A DNA stretch of 64,000 nt from Phorcus lineatus (GCA_921293015.1 OV121082.1:44102971-44166970); one strand, 5' to 3'. Shown: positions 1 to 12,160, counted from the first letter of the stretch. The notes: generated by a model from the letters alone, not told the origin. Translations and numbers: made by a program.

Positions 1-73
1 GTTACTCTATTGAGTGAAATAACATGTTACTCTATTGAGTGAAATAACATGTTACTCTATTGAGTGAAATAAC
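1..73. repeat. 25-bp minisatellite, about 3 copies, cut by window edge
   Basis: Three head-to-tail copies of a 25-bp unit start at 1, 26 and 51 (each begins GTTACTCTATTG). The third loses its last bases. The unit begins GTTA and ends near TAAC, so it is partly self-complementary. The array probably continues to the left of the window. Confidence 0.9.
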
Positions 74-785
74 GCTTTCAAAATATATCACATAGGGTGA
101 TGTACTAGAAGATCACGACTAAGGAAGGCAACCTTTTTTTCTCAAATCATAAAATCATTTTTTACAAACCTTTGATTTAGCATTGATTTTTAAAACATAG
201 TAAACAGAATTGTTATGTTGACTAGCATAGCATAAAAAGTAGAAATGATATAATTTCCTTCTTGGCTAAATTCTCCTTTTGGCTGGCCGATACCAAGTTG
301 ATACCTGATTAACTTAAGATATCCTAACTGATCTGTTTAAACATCTGAGAGCAAAAAGCTGCATTTATACAAAACAAATCAAGACCACCAACTACTATGT
401 ACCCAACTTCATACCAGACTTCTCCTCTAAACACAAGCCTGCATGCTCCAGGGCACTCGGTTTTGGGACACAGAAATATAATTACCACTGCTTTATGCAT
501 TATGGTAATTAGTTTCAAAGAAATTGTGGTTAACCTTTGACCTTCAGCATGGTTATATAAGGTGGTACATAATGAAATATACTTATGTTTGCAGACATTG
601 TATGAAGTAGAACAATCTAGTTTGCAGAGAATGACAAAACCAGCTCTTCATGAATGCAGAATATTGAAAACAGAGAAAGATTTATGCAGAAACAATCTTT
701 TACTTACATTCAGCGGGTTACTCATATTGGGATTATTCTTCTTTGCTACCAATTATGACTCTGATTTGCTTTGTTTATGATAATG
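74..785. other. Noncoding stretch, nothing recognised
   Basis: AT-rich sequence. Open frames of 64 and 72 codons are present on opposite strands but have no recognisable motif and no convincing splice sites. Confidence 0.5.
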
Positions 786-833
786 ATAGAATAGAATAGA
801 ATAGAATAGAATAGAATAGAATAATTGTTATGT
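786..833. repeat. (ATAGA)n pentanucleotide microsatellite
   Basis: About nine perfect copies of ATAGA in a row. Confidence 0.9.
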
Positions 834-2670
834 TGATATGTTGATATTCATATGACACACTGTTCCACTCTGAATGTTTGGTAAGGCGCATCTTTACTCT
901 CACACTTCGAGGGCTAAATTTACTCAGTTTGTTAAATTGTTCTCACTATATATACCATATGATTTGACATCACTTATACACAAATTGTATTATGATTAGC
1001 AAAACAACATGTATGCATTTAAAATAAATAACTTATCAAAAGACTTATCTAATGCTTCATAAATTGATTAATTTGACAAACATTTCAGTTGACAAATGAA
1101 ATCCAACATCAATGATCATATAATTACTTAAATATGGGTGAATGGTTAATTTCTTATGCACCATATTTCCTGAGACTAAGCCGACCCCCCACATCTCTCA
1201 CCTCATCCAACCCCTAGCTGCAGGTGTATAGCCCCCTGGGGAATATTAATCATATCAATATAACCGGGAGCTATCAGGTTCTGTATTGCTGCCTATCTGC
1301 GGGATACACACGCCTCTGTGGAGGAGACCAGTTACATCTCACCTTCAAGCTACGGAGGTATTAGTAGATACTATAGCCTTTGGGTGAGTGAGAGAGGACG
1401 AACATAAAACATTTATAGTCATGAATGATTTGGCTTGTTAAAGGATATCTATAGATACTTGTTAAAATAACAGGAACTAGTTGACCAATACAAAACTTTA
1501 ATTGACGATCAACTTATTTATTTTTTTTTAGGTAGTAACATTCTGATATAGATTTTCATACTCCCTACTTGAACATTAATTTTTTAAGAGGCATATAAAA
1601 CATTTTGGGAAGAAGGAAAGTCAGAAGAGTCAACATAATTAATTCATTGAATGTAATGTAACAATGTAGAATAATTTTTAATTTTTTTAAATTTCTATAT
1701 GTCATCACAAGTTATAATATATATGCTTTTCCATCAATTCAAAACTAGTTTAACTTTTCAGTATTAACTCATTAATGTAAAATGATTTCTATACATGAAA
1801 TCATATGTATTATCTGAATAAAAAGTTATTGAAGTTGATTTTAATTAAATTACAACAAAAGTTTTGAAGAATAAGAAATATTTTTATTCTGTACAGGCAA
1901 AGTTTCCAAATAGAATATAACAACTCTAGAATGCCAATCAAAGGAGTCACTTGTTGCTTAATTAAATATTATAACAAAATACCATTAACAAAAATCTTAC
2001 TACTCCTAAACAGACATGGATTTTTCTTTTAAAAGTAATTAGGCTATAAATAACAAATTCCGTGGGATGATAAGTTTTAATAGCTTGGTGGTGTAGCAGT
2101 GAACTGTTTAAGCAAGGAGGTGACAACCTTTTTTTATTGTACTCACAGAACTAATTGGAGAACTCCACCCATATCTGGATTCAGTTTCACATAAAAATCC
2201 CCAAATCCAGCTCTATTTGTTCCGATTTAAGATTACGCTAGATGGATAATTGCTGACTACAGCTAAACACTTCTTTGAAGAAGACAATGATGGTTTTTCA
2301 GGAATGCAGCTGAACCCTAATTAGTGGTCCTGATTACGTAGGTATTAAGTATTGAATCTGAGAGATTGTTGCTAAAATTCTGAAAAAACTGTTGAAATAT
2401 GAGGCACAGATTATATTCATCATAGATTTGAACCCAGAGCTGGATAGATGATTTAGGTGAAAAACATCAATCAGTTACAAAAAGTTAAAAAAATTTATGA
2501 TCAGTTTTGGATTTGACCAGTCAAGCTGTATAATTCGATCCCTTCTTCAAGAGTAATTCAGAGCTTTTGCTGAAACTTGTTCCAAACTTGAAAATCATGC
2601 AAATTAATGATTTAAACTTTAGAATTAAAACTGACATTTCACACATTATAATTAAGAAAACCGGATTATA
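834..2670. other. Noncoding stretch with a GC-richer patch
   Basis: Mostly AT-rich with no exon I can support. About 1150-1400 is clearly GC-richer (runs of C, CAGGTG-type E-boxes, an AATATTAAT core), which could be a regulatory block or old element debris. The sequence alone does not decide. Confidence 0.4.
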
Positions 2671-2859
2671 AATACAAGCGTTCAACTGACACGACTGCCG
2701 TGCAATTTTTTTCTGGGATTCACTATACCGTACAATTGCGTTAATTAGTAATTGCATCAGATTAAAAGTCCGGCTTTTTTGGTTCGCTAAGGTTAACTGA
2801 GGCATAGTTTTAATAAATTTCATCCCAGACCATTCCTTAAACCGCGGCTTGATGGTTAA
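2671..2859. mobile_element. Diverged right-end copy of the piggyBac family
   Basis: This 189-bp stretch aligns end to end with the terminal 185 bp of the piggyBac element (12453-12637). Both start ACAAGCGTT then AACTGA, share GACTGC, AATTAGT, CGCTAAG and AATTTCATCCC in the same order, and end in GGTTAAG. It is much more diverged than a recent copy, and no matching left terminus was found nearby. It is therefore an old solo end or part of a decayed non-autonomous copy. Confidence 0.7.
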
Positions 2860-4020
2860 GACTAGATGTTTATGTTTCACCCACAAGGAAGCATGGTAGG
2901 GCACATCAACTGATTTTACACCTGGACTAGATTGAAATTTAGTTAATCAAGTTTAATCAATACACAAGAAAACTTAACAATTCAAAATGGACTTACATGA
3001 TGCAACAACTGATGACATATGTTGACATTCTTCCTGCCCCAAAACTTATTTACTATCAAGTTGAATCCACACACAACTTGTCCATTGAGACACATAGAGC
3101 ATAAACAAGAGCATAAACAACACGTGTGATAAGGTAACAAGACCCCCACATAGGGAATATAAGTCTGGAAATCTTTAGCCTGAAAAAAATTGTAAAAAAA
3201 TAATTCAATCTTCACGTAGAGGAAGCCTACCTATTTCAAACCTCTTGTGGGAATTTTATTCAGAAAAACAGTCTAGCTAGATTGCGACAGTAACAGTATC
3301 GGTATCCTAAAACAATAAACGTCCAGATGTCAAAACATTGATTCCATAAGCAACCATGGTCTTGTGAGAATCCTGTCCTCTATTGCATGCTGGGATATAT
3401 GTGTTTGGGAGAGATTATGTAACCGGACCACCCATGTCTGACGTATGACAAACCATTGACGCTAGAGTCTGTCAGAAGAATCACGCACTCTGTCCAAGAA
3501 TAAAGGATTTCTCAATGTCTGGAAATGCTGTTCAAGAGAAGAATATGTATTATCTTTATTGCATAGTTTGTGTTTGCAAATGTTACTATGTTTGCTTTGA
3601 CAATGATTCAACTTTGGAGTATTCCTTTATGACAGTTTATGTGATTTCAAGATGTTTAAAATGACATATTTTGTGATCCAATTGTGTGCAAACTGTCATC
3701 CGACCCTATGAAAAGACAGATGATACCATCAAATTCAGTTTAAAAGGAGAACATTTGTTTTCTTCTAAAATTTCACCCCATCACCATCCTCTTCAGAACT
3801 AACAGATACAGATACAGAACTAATTAGGGATAATAAACCAAGCCTTTCTTTGCTTATTATCACTTCAGGTTAGCTATTTCCAGAAAAGAAAATTCCCATG
3901 AAAGAAGACACCAGAAAAATGGCCATGACCGGGCAACAATTTAATCTTGTCACCTGAGCAACAAACAAAGATGGACAGACATTCAGAGACTGATGTTCAT
4001 ACATTAAGTCTGTTTATAGC
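2860..4020. other. Noncoding stretch with one ZNF143-like word
   Basis: No supported exon. GCATGCTGGG at 3385-3394 is the reverse complement of CCCAGCATGC, the core of the ZNF143/Staf promoter element, but no start exon is visible beside it. Confidence 0.35.
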
Positions 4021-4183
4021 ATCAGTTAGACTATGATATCGGTTAGACTATGATATCGGTAAGACTATGATATCGGAAGACTATGATATTTGTTAGACTA
4101 TGATATCGGTAAAACTATATCGGTTTGACTATGATATCAGTTAGACTATGATAACGGTTTGACTATGAAATCGGTTATATAGT
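4021..4183. repeat. 17-bp minisatellite (GACTATGATATCGGTTA)
   Basis: About nine imperfect copies of a 17-bp unit, with small length changes between copies. The length is not a multiple of three and there is no coding frame. Confidence 0.9.
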
Positions 4184-6201
4184 CACCTAATCATTAGTTG
4201 TTTAGGACCTTCTTCATAGCCTGAAGGACAGATTTTCAAAGATAAAATCATAAAATCCCTACCCAGATCATAATCAAAGAAATGTTTGTGGTACCCAGGC
4301 AAACTGAATGACAGTTACAGAATTGATTAATGCATTAACATTCAATCTAATATTTTGAAAGACCTTTCGATCGACCAGAATTGGAAAAGCAAAATGGTCA
4401 TTCAAGGAATTCCTTGTCCAGCAGATATCAATATACATAATCTTATACCCAAAGGTCTGGAGAATTCAGATCTTGCATTGATATTCCAGAAATGAAAATT
4501 ATGCACAGATTCTTTAAGTACAAATAATGTTAAAAAATACGAAGACACTCATGTTTACCACTATCATATTATATATGCACATAAGTAATTTTTCTGACTC
4601 TCAACCCAACTTTTAAGAGTCTCTGTGTCTAATTCAGTGTAGAGAGTGAATGCAAGTCAAGTGATATGAGACCAGATTCAATGTATTCCACATGGTAAAG
4701 GCTGGTTGGTCATAGTTCTTGGACCTTCTGTTGTTTTAGCTAGAATTCCACCTTTGGCCTTATCTTTCTCAAATCACTACATGAACCTTTGCCAGAAATA
4801 CTACAAAGAAAACTTAGCGGATAAGCTGGGAGAAACTGGACACCCACCGCTGACCCCTATGTGTTTGTAACCTTGGTTTCTGATAAATATATAAACTTAT
4901 TTTCAGAATTGTTTTTTGAAACGGCAAGATTGGTAGAAAGGAAATGAGGGCAGTTGAAATTCCAAAGTTGTTTTATAAACAAATAAATGTATCAATATGT
5001 ATATATTGTCACAAGAGTATTTAGATTTAATGTGAATCTAATTTTATTGTAAAAAAATTATTTTAAAGATTTATTTCAAGATTTGTATCTAAACTAAGTA
5101 ATATATGTTTATCTAAGTGGAAAAATATGTTCTTATCTTTTGTGAAAACCAAAGTTGACTTTTGTCTATGCTGTTATCATTTTTGTCTTCAAAGATTAAT
5201 AAATTCAATTTGGTTTCAATAAAAACTCTTCCAAACCAAACTACCAAGATAACAAGACTAATCACTAGATCACAAAAAACCTAATGTTCTTGTAACTAAA
5301 TCTTCACATTAGATTTACATCTGAAGTGATATATAATTATAAACATCCAACCAAAAAAAATAATTTACAAGGCATATAAACTTCATTTGCCTACACCACA
5401 CTACTCCAGGTCTATATTTACTTAGAACATATACAATCATAAATTGCAGTGTATGTAACTATGAACATAAATAGTCAGTGTAGTGTGCATATACCCCATC
5501 TAATAATCCGCACACCAGCTGATAATGAGCTCGGTGAGAGAGTATATCAGAGAGATAGCATCTTCTCCTGTCCCTCTCTGCTACTTCAAAGCCCTATACA
5601 CATGGACACAGACGCTACTGACAGTATCTACATCTCCTGGAGAAATATGGGTTCACATCTATGCAGTAATTACAGGTCAATCGTTAGATTTCCTTTGATC
5701 GTTAGCTAATGAACATTATCATTGAAATATATATTTATTTACGTTATCTTTGTTTTTTAACAAATGTTGAAAATAAGTTGTTGATGACCTGGAGAGAAAG
5801 AGTAATTTTAAAAAGGTCTGTCTTTATCACTTTATCATCATAAAGTTACAACGTTAAAATAGACATAACCTCAGATAAACTAATAAGATCAAACACACTC
5901 TATTGCTTGAAAGTTCAGGCCTAATTGGAATAATGATAAAATCTAAGCAGCGCTCATGTTAAGCACTTCACTAATTGCTTATTCGAAATAAATTTTTTAT
6001 GTTAACTTTGTCATTTTTGGATGATTTCTAGTACAACACTAAGCAAATGTTTCTTTAAATACTTCATGGTCCTTTGGCTTACACCAAAGATCAAACAGGA
6101 ATGTATACAGGGTTGACTTAAACAATCTCAGTAAAAAACATATTTTTCTTTTTAATAAGAATCTTAAAGTGGGTGTTCAGTTTCAATGAAAACAGAACAT
6201 C
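4184..6201. other. Noncoding stretch
   Basis: No gene recognised. An 86-codon plus-strand frame (5449-5709) lies in a GC-richer patch with many AG/GT dinucleotides, but it has no family resemblance. The last ~65 bases (about 6140-6201) resemble 12685-12775 on the other side of the transposon. Confidence 0.4.
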
Positions 6202-6479
6202 TTAACCCTTCCGTTGCTGAATATTATTTTGACCAGTTTTGCCCCCGTGGCTGAATTTTCCAGCACTCGCCTCGCTACGGTAATAACGCAATTAGCCCCT
6301 GTGGCTGAATTATTTCGCACCGCGAGTCGCGGCTGTTTTTTCGATAAATGGTGTATTCACATGGCGGATCACGGATGAAACTGACCGTTCGATACAAAAG
6401 TAGCCCGCCAATCCCGTACACAAATGAACGATCTTTATCCGACACTTTGAATGAAATTTTTATCCTACCTAGAACGGTT

Positions 6480-7770
6480 TCTATTGCAATATGAAGATTG
6501 TCTTTATTTAGAGTTACGGAAAATCCTTAAATATAATCGCACAATTAATTTTTTTATATGGAATTGAAGATACATTATTCCTCTTTACGATGATATATAT
6601 CTTTTTACAATGCGACCTCTAGTTAGATTTCTACAATTATCTAAAGATTGTCTTTATTTCCGGCTGAATAAAATCCCTAATACTTAGCGCGCATACATGT
6701 ATTATATATGGAATTGTAGACAATTTATTCTTCTTTATGATGATAAAAGATTGTTAGAAAATGTCATCCTGTTCAAAAGATATAAGCCGCGAAAGATGGT
6801 TGGGGGTACCCCGAGGATGCTCCGACATAACGGGATTTTTAGCCAGAACTAATTCTCCCTTGGGCAGTCTGGCATCGGTACGCTAATTAGTACCGTTATA
6901 CCCCCGGGGCACCCCCGAGGCACCAGCATGCGAGTGCCAGTGTTCTAAGCACCAGCGTTGCTTCCTGCTGTACCGATCCTCTCGGCGCGTGCAGTCACAC
7001 GCGGGCGAACATTCCGAGATAATAAAATCAATCATTCTATACGCACGCCGCATCGTTATTTCTTGCTGCGCATGTACAAATTATACATGGAAATAAAGAT
7101 AAATCTTTCGTCCTTACGACTGTGAAAAAATAATGAAAAGGTGCCAACTGGTTCAAAAGATATGAAAAACGAAAGCGTGATACCCTCAACTACTTGAAAA
7201 CAAATTTTGATAAGCGTTCTATTTGCGACACCAGTCGCATCATCCACCGCATCGTTATTATTGACTGCGCATATGCATATTATACATGGAATTAAAAACA
7301 ATTATATTCCCTTGAAATAGGTGAAAAAAATATAAAAAAGTATAAAATTGTTCGGGAGATATGAACCGCGAAAGAGCGACACCCTCAACTACTTGAAAAT
7401 AGATTTTGACAATCGTTTTATTTGCGACATTTGTCGCAGCACTCGCCGCACCATTTTTATTAATTGCGCACATGCATATTATACATGGAATTAAAGATCA
7501 TTCTTTCCGCTTGAGAAAGGTGGAAAAAAATTTAAAAAGTGCCAAATAGTTCGGGAGATATGAACCGTTAAAGAGGGGTACCCTCAGACATTTGGGGAAA
7601 AAAATTGATAATTGCGACATTTCTCGCATTATTTGCCGCTTCTTTATTATGTGTTGCGCACATACACATTTCATAATGAATCAAAGCCAGTTCTTTTCCC
7701 TTTACGATGATGTAAAAAGTATGAAGTTTCGCCACCCGATTCTAAGAAAACAAATTGCGAAAGATCGGGG
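6480..7770 (+). repeat. Left ~190-bp subterminal tandem array of the piggyBac element
   Basis: Diverged tandem units, each with a GCGCAT-type core followed by TATACATGGAATTAAAGA and a pyrimidine-rich then GATGATATAA-like tail. Cores start near 6539, 6689, 7068, 7267, 7466 and 7656. Spacings are about 150, 379 (two units), 199, 199 and 190 bp. A GC-rich insert around 6840-7015 fills the double-length gap. The small open frames here are by-products of the repeats. Confidence 0.8.
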
Positions 7771-7859
7771 GTAGGTTCGTGATGCGGCTCGTATCGAACG
7801 TCCAGTGACAGCTCACATTGACTTTCTCTGTCTCTTTTACGACTTAAAAAAAAGATTAT

Positions 7860-7865
7860 TTTATT
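7860..7865 (-). terminator. Polyadenylation signal of the transposase gene
   Basis: AATAAA on the minus strand, about 105 bases downstream of the transposase stop codon and before the repeat array. This is a suitable place for the 3' end of the mRNA. Confidence 0.5.
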
Positions 7866-7969
7866 GACAATCAGTATTTTATATTACACTTATTCACCTT
7901 ATTGATGTGAAGAATAAACTTTATAAGGAGAGTAACGCTCATCCACACTTCTGCTTCTTTCTTCTTTCT

Positions 7970-9964
7970 TCAATCTTCTTGATTATCCCCCTCATTTTCC
8001 TTCTCTGACATCAAACTGATATAAGCTTTAGTGCAATCTTGTGACGTGTGATAAATTCTGAAACATGGTGCTGCACATAGAGCCACATTACACTCGATAC
8101 ATTCGAAAGAAGATTCTTTGCCTACCCTTTTCTTCTTTCGAACTGGCTGATTTGTTTCTTCGAATTCCCTTCGACGAAGTTCTCTATTCGCTTTGGAGCA
8201 AACAACACACATGCGTGTTAGGTTTTTCTTCTTTCCAACAGGCTGAATCTTTGATGGAAAGTGACGACCATGGAGTCGCAAGACACTATCGTCGCTCGTG
8301 CTCGGCCGGCCGCGAGGACGTCTGCGCAGGGAGGGCACTTTTTCTGTTTCGGCGAAGGTGATCATATGCTGCACCAAATCTTTTCTAAATTGACGGCTTG
8401 TTTTCAAAGGTTTGTCTTCTGAGAATTCTTTATAGATAATGTAAGAATTCAACATGGCAACGTTCAACACATGAAACCACACGCGCTTCCACCATTTAAG
8501 AGTTTTCATTTTGAACGGGGTGTACGACAGCATCTGGTCGGCCCGATCCACACCTCCCATATATTTGTTGTATTCGTGCACAATACGTGGTCTCGTATTT
8601 GCTTCCCCAGTCACTCGGTTCTTCTTTCCTGTCTCTACAATTTCGGCGTCTTCTACGGTTGACATGAGCAACACTGACTTCCTGTCCTCATACCGCAAAA
8701 CGAGTAGGTCTTGATTGTGATAGATTGTCATATCCCCTTTCTTCTGATTCTTCTGTGCCTTCTTTAGCTTTTCAGGAATGCCTTTGCGATTTCCTCTCAA
8801 AGTTCCCGTCGCACCAGTTCCCATTTCCCACAAGTTTATATACAATGCCACCGAGGAATAGAAATTGTCCATGAACACATGATACCCTTTCCCAGCATAT
8901 TCTTTCACCAAGTCCATGACGAGATCATACGTTTTCCCACCAACAGAAACAGCTTCATTTGTTTTTCCAGTGTAGAGTTTGAACTTGCAAACATAACCAT
9001 TTGTTGAGTCGCACAACATGTAGGCCTTTATCCCATACTTCTTCGGCTTGTCGGGATTATATACTTTGAAACTCAGATTGCCTTTCCAAGGCACCAACCC
9101 TTCGTCAACACAAATGTTTTGATGCGGCTTATAAACTCTGGAAAAACGATGCACGATGCGTTGGTACAGATAGCCAAGTTTATTCATTGGTGAAAAATGC
9201 GGAGTGTTTCGTCCCGGCATTAGGTTGTTATCATTCAAATGTAGATACGTTAGCAGTAGCCAGAACCTGTCGCGGGGCATGCACTTGGAAAAGAAGGGCG
9301 TCGACGTAACATCACTTGTTGACCAATACTCAGAAAAGTTTCTCTGTACAACCAGAGACATTGCTATTGTCATTGCAATGAATACTTTCATTTCTTCGGC
9401 ATTCGTATCATACCAGTGCCTCAACCGTGAACAGGGTTTCAGAACCTTATCATCGACCTGTTGGTGGAAGTATCTGTTGGTTTCTGCTGCCAATGATCCA
9501 TAATCATCTTCATGAAAAAACAGTCCGAAAAAGTCTACAGGTTGCGGGTTATCAGGCAATTCTATAAACCGTCCTAATCCCGTTGCGCCAGTAAAATGCA
9601 AGTCGACACGTCCACGTTGCCTCGGCCCCTCTTCCCAGCGATCCATAAAATTATCTTGGTCATCAAAATGTGTGTCCATTTCATTATATTGCTCGTCAAA
9701 GCCAATGAACTCTTCCTCTGTGGAAGTACCAGCCGTAGCAGTTTCACCCGTACCAGCTAATATGTCTCTTGCAATGTTTCTTATTTCTTGATCACTATCA
9801 ATGTCACTTTCACTATCACTGTCACTGTCACTGTCACTATCACTCTCATCAGTTGATTCCATATCAGAAGCTTCATCGGCATGGACCTCGTTGATGAAGT
9901 CGTCGTCGCTAGACGTTGACGGACCTTCCCAACTCCTGGTTCGCGGCCTCCTGGCCTTAGGCAT
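7970..9964 (-). CDS. piggyBac transposase (PGBD4-like, DDE_Tnp_1_7), intact frame
   Basis: A single open frame of 664 residues. Function by family: cut-and-paste transposition at TTAA through an RNase H-like DDD nuclease in the nucleus. Residues 38-60 are an acidic Ser-Asp repeat typical of the N-terminus of these proteins. The catalytic core spans about 140-510. The three aspartates are D287 (ICVDEGLVPW), D366 (VFMDNFYSS) and D473 (GGVDRADQ), each in its expected motif. The C-terminus has a basic stretch (RKKKR, 609-613) and a cysteine-rich zinc-binding domain: C586, C589, C622, C625, C630, C634, H639 and C644. The length is somewhat above the ~580-600 usual for PGBD4-type proteins. The start chosen is the first ATG of the frame, followed at once by the basic PKARRPRTR. 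No stop or frameshift is seen. Antisense open frames within it are shadows. Confidence 0.97.
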   Translation of the reverse strand: MPKARRPRTRSWEGPSTSSDDDFINEVHADEASDMESTDESDSDSDSDSDSESDIDSDQEIRNIARDILAGTGETATAGTSTEEEFIGFDEQYNEMDTHFDDQDNFMDRWEEGPRQRGRVDLHFTGATGLGRFIELPDNPQPVDFFGLFFHEDDYGSLAAETNRYFHQQVDDKVLKPCSRLRHWYDTNAEEMKVFIAMTIAMSLVVQRNFSEYWSTSDVTSTPFFSKCMPRDRFWLLLTYLHLNDNNLMPGRNTPHFSPMNKLGYLYQRIVHRFSRVYKPHQNICVDEGLVPWKGNLSFKVYNPDKPKKYGIKAYMLCDSTNGYVCKFKLYTGKTNEAVSVGGKTYDLVMDLVKEYAGKGYHVFMDNFYSSVALYINLWEMGTGATGTLRGNRKGIPEKLKKAQKNQKKGDMTIYHNQDLLVLRYEDRKSVLLMSTVEDAEIVETGKKNRVTGEANTRPRIVHEYNKYMGGVDRADQMLSYTPFKMKTLKWWKRVWFHVLNVAMLNSYIIYKEFSEDKPLKTSRQFRKDLVQHMITFAETEKVPSLRRRPRGRPSTSDDSVLRLHGRHFPSKIQPVGKKKNLTRMCVVCSKANRELRRREFEETNQPVRKKKRVGKESSFECIECNVALCAAPCFRIYHTSQDCTKAYISLMSEKENEGDNQED

Positions 9965-10150
9965 CTTTCACATCAATCTGTAAATGATTGAAAATAATTT
10001 AGGCACACGCAAGATATAATAACATCAACACATGACCTGTTGTACAGAGAAATTCAATGTGAGCTTCATGGACATTCAATTGCCACATTTTGTAAGTGTT
10101 TGAAACAAATTTGCCGTTGCGCGCCTTTGGCGCCAGCGGTCATCAATAAT

Positions 10151-10345
10151 CCGGACATTTTCTAATTGTCCTGGCGAAAGCCGGACATTTTGTTTCACGA
10201 TTTGCAAAAATAACAAATCAGGACAAATTCTAACATTGCTGGACAATTTCTAACTTTCGGACAACTTTTCACAATCCAGCCGAACAAGTTCTAATGTCGC
10301 CGGACACTTTCTAACTTTTGGACGACTTTTCACAATCCCGCCGAA
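10151..10345. repeat. Short CCGGACA-TTTCTAA minisatellite inside the transposon
   Basis: Repeated words of the type CCGGACATTTTCTAA or TGGACAATTTCTAACTTT, about 20-40 bp apart, six to seven times. The copies are imperfect and in the same orientation. Confidence 0.75.
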
Positions 10346-10720
10346 GGTGCCGATGGCACCGACGGCCGCCGACGTTGTATCAACATTATCAACCCTGATG
10401 CCGCCTTCTGACTCCTATGCAACGAGCCGGCGAGTCGCGAACAACTGCCTTCTACGTCAGGAAAGTTCTGATTGTCAGTTGTGGATTACAAAAGTTTTTC
10501 AACTTTTGACTTCTCGTCCGAGAATGATAGGTTCCACGGGCCTATCCGTCGGGACGGCCGTAGTCAACGAGCACCCGGCCCCTTGTCTTTAGTTCACTGG
10601 AAGGAACTCATGCCATCCCGACATATATAGCAAATTATTTAAAACCTCGGAATGCTACCAAACTTTTTTTTCAAAAATGAGTTTCCTCGACCAACAAAAA
10701 TTTGGCAGAAAAAAACACAT

Positions 10721-10993
10721 ACCTGCTGGCGGTGCCCGACGAAAGTCCGCTGAAATTTTTTTTCTCGAACACGAACATTTTCGTTGGACACATTTTCTCA
10801 TGACCTGATGGCGGTGCCCGGCGAAAGATCCCCGACATATTGTGTCTCAACCACAAACATTTTCGTTGGACAACTTTGCCTTGACCTGATGGCGGTTCCC
10901 GACGGCATCCCCGACATACTGTGTCTCAACCACAACATTTTCGTTGGACAATTTTCCCATGAACTGATGGCGGTGCCCGACGCAAAAATCCCC
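10721..10993. repeat. ~80-bp minisatellite inside the transposon, 4 copies
   Basis: Four copies spaced 78-82 bp. Each has ACCTGATGGCGGTGCCCGAC, then a CCCCGACAT word, a TGTCTCAACCAC word and CATTTTCGTTGGACA. The copies are near 10721, 10803, 10883 and 10961. Open frames across it reflect the repeat and not a gene. Confidence 0.85.
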
Positions 10994-11129
10994 TAACTCA
11001 AAAAAGACATCAATAACGCTATGAATGTAAATCCAAAAGTTTTTTTTCCTTCAAATTTCATGGTTTATAAAACTCTATAATTGAACACTAAAGAAACAGG
11101 GTTTCCTTCATAATTTTTTTTACTTATTA

Positions 11130-12160
11130 CATTTATTTATAACATTTTAGCGGCGCTTGTTGAGTCTTTATTTCTATGAGCGCATAAACAAATTGTATAT
11201 CAAATTGAAGAGAATTTTCTGCTCTTTACGCTGATACCAAACGTTGTTGAGCGCGCCACTTTGTTACAGAAATACGAAATGCGAAACTTGCCAAATTTGC
11301 GGCACTTCTTGTGCCTTTATTTTTGTGTGCGCATGTATGATCAATATATTGAAATGAAGAACAACGTTCCGTCTTTATTTAGACGTAATATTTATCAAAA
11401 TCCGCCAAGTGGTATAGAAAATATCGAGTGCCAAAGAAAGGTACATGAAAATCGAACTTCAGATCACATGAAAAGAACCCTTTGTGCGGCGCTTGCTGCA
11501 TCGTCGTTTGTTTTAGCGCATGTACATTTTATATATCACTTTGTAGACAATTTATTCCTCTTGATAATGATATAAATGGTTTTGAAATGTGTCATTTGTA
11601 CACGGGGATATGAAGTGCCAAAGTTTCCCTATTTGCGTCACTAACGGAATTGCGAAGTGCGAAAGTTGTTCTTTTTACGGCACTTGTTGAGTCTTTATTT
11701 ATTTGCGCGCATAATAATTGATATAGGGAATTAGAGACAATTCATTTGTCTTTATAGTGATGTAAAATTCAACAAAATCTTTTTCACGGTGTAAAAGAAA
11801 TTCATTGTGAAAGAAAGGCACATGAAAATCGCGCTTCAGATCACATGATAAGGAAGTCGGCAAAATTACCTTTTTGTGCGGCGCTTGCTGTATCTTTATG
11901 AATTGTTGCGCATGTACACATTTTACATGGGATTAAAGACAATCTTTTTCTCTATCTTGTGATATAAAAAATGTCAAAATATGTTGAGCACATCATGAGA
12001 AAATTGGTGTGACAAAACAGTGTAAAACTAAAAATATATAAAAATCACCTTTTTTGCGGCACATGCGGTATCTTTATTTCACGAGGCGCACATATGTTTT
12101 TTACATCGAATTAAAGACATTTCTTTTCTCTTTCAAATGATCCCACCTATATTGAAATCC
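11130..12160 (+). repeat. Right ~190-bp subterminal tandem array of the piggyBac element
   Basis: The same unit as the left array and in the same orientation on the plus strand. GCGCAT cores lie near 11180, 11329, 11516, 11707, 11908 and 12086 (spacings 149, 187, 191, 201 and 178). Each core is preceded by GCGGCRCTTGYTG plus CTTTAT and followed by a TACAT-GGAATTAAAGACAA-like block. Confidence 0.8.

Larger units (their letters stand above)
9970..11120 (-). promoter_or_regulatory. Presumed promoter and leader region of the transposase gene
   Basis: The kilobase upstream of the transposase start is CpG-richer than the rest of the window and contains no gene. It holds two separate minisatellites (listed below) and a GCGCGCCTTTGGCGCC near-palindrome around 10119. 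No clear TATA box or initiator could be fixed, so the promoter role is inferred from position only. Confidence 0.4.

Noticed and set aside
4021-4183. Short regularly repeated units resembling a CRISPR array
   Set aside because: The units are contiguous with no unique spacers and the context is eukaryotic. It is a minisatellite.
9801-9983. Plus-strand frame rich in Ser-Leu repeats
   Set aside because: It is the antisense of the Asp-Ser acidic tract of the transposase and has no independent support.
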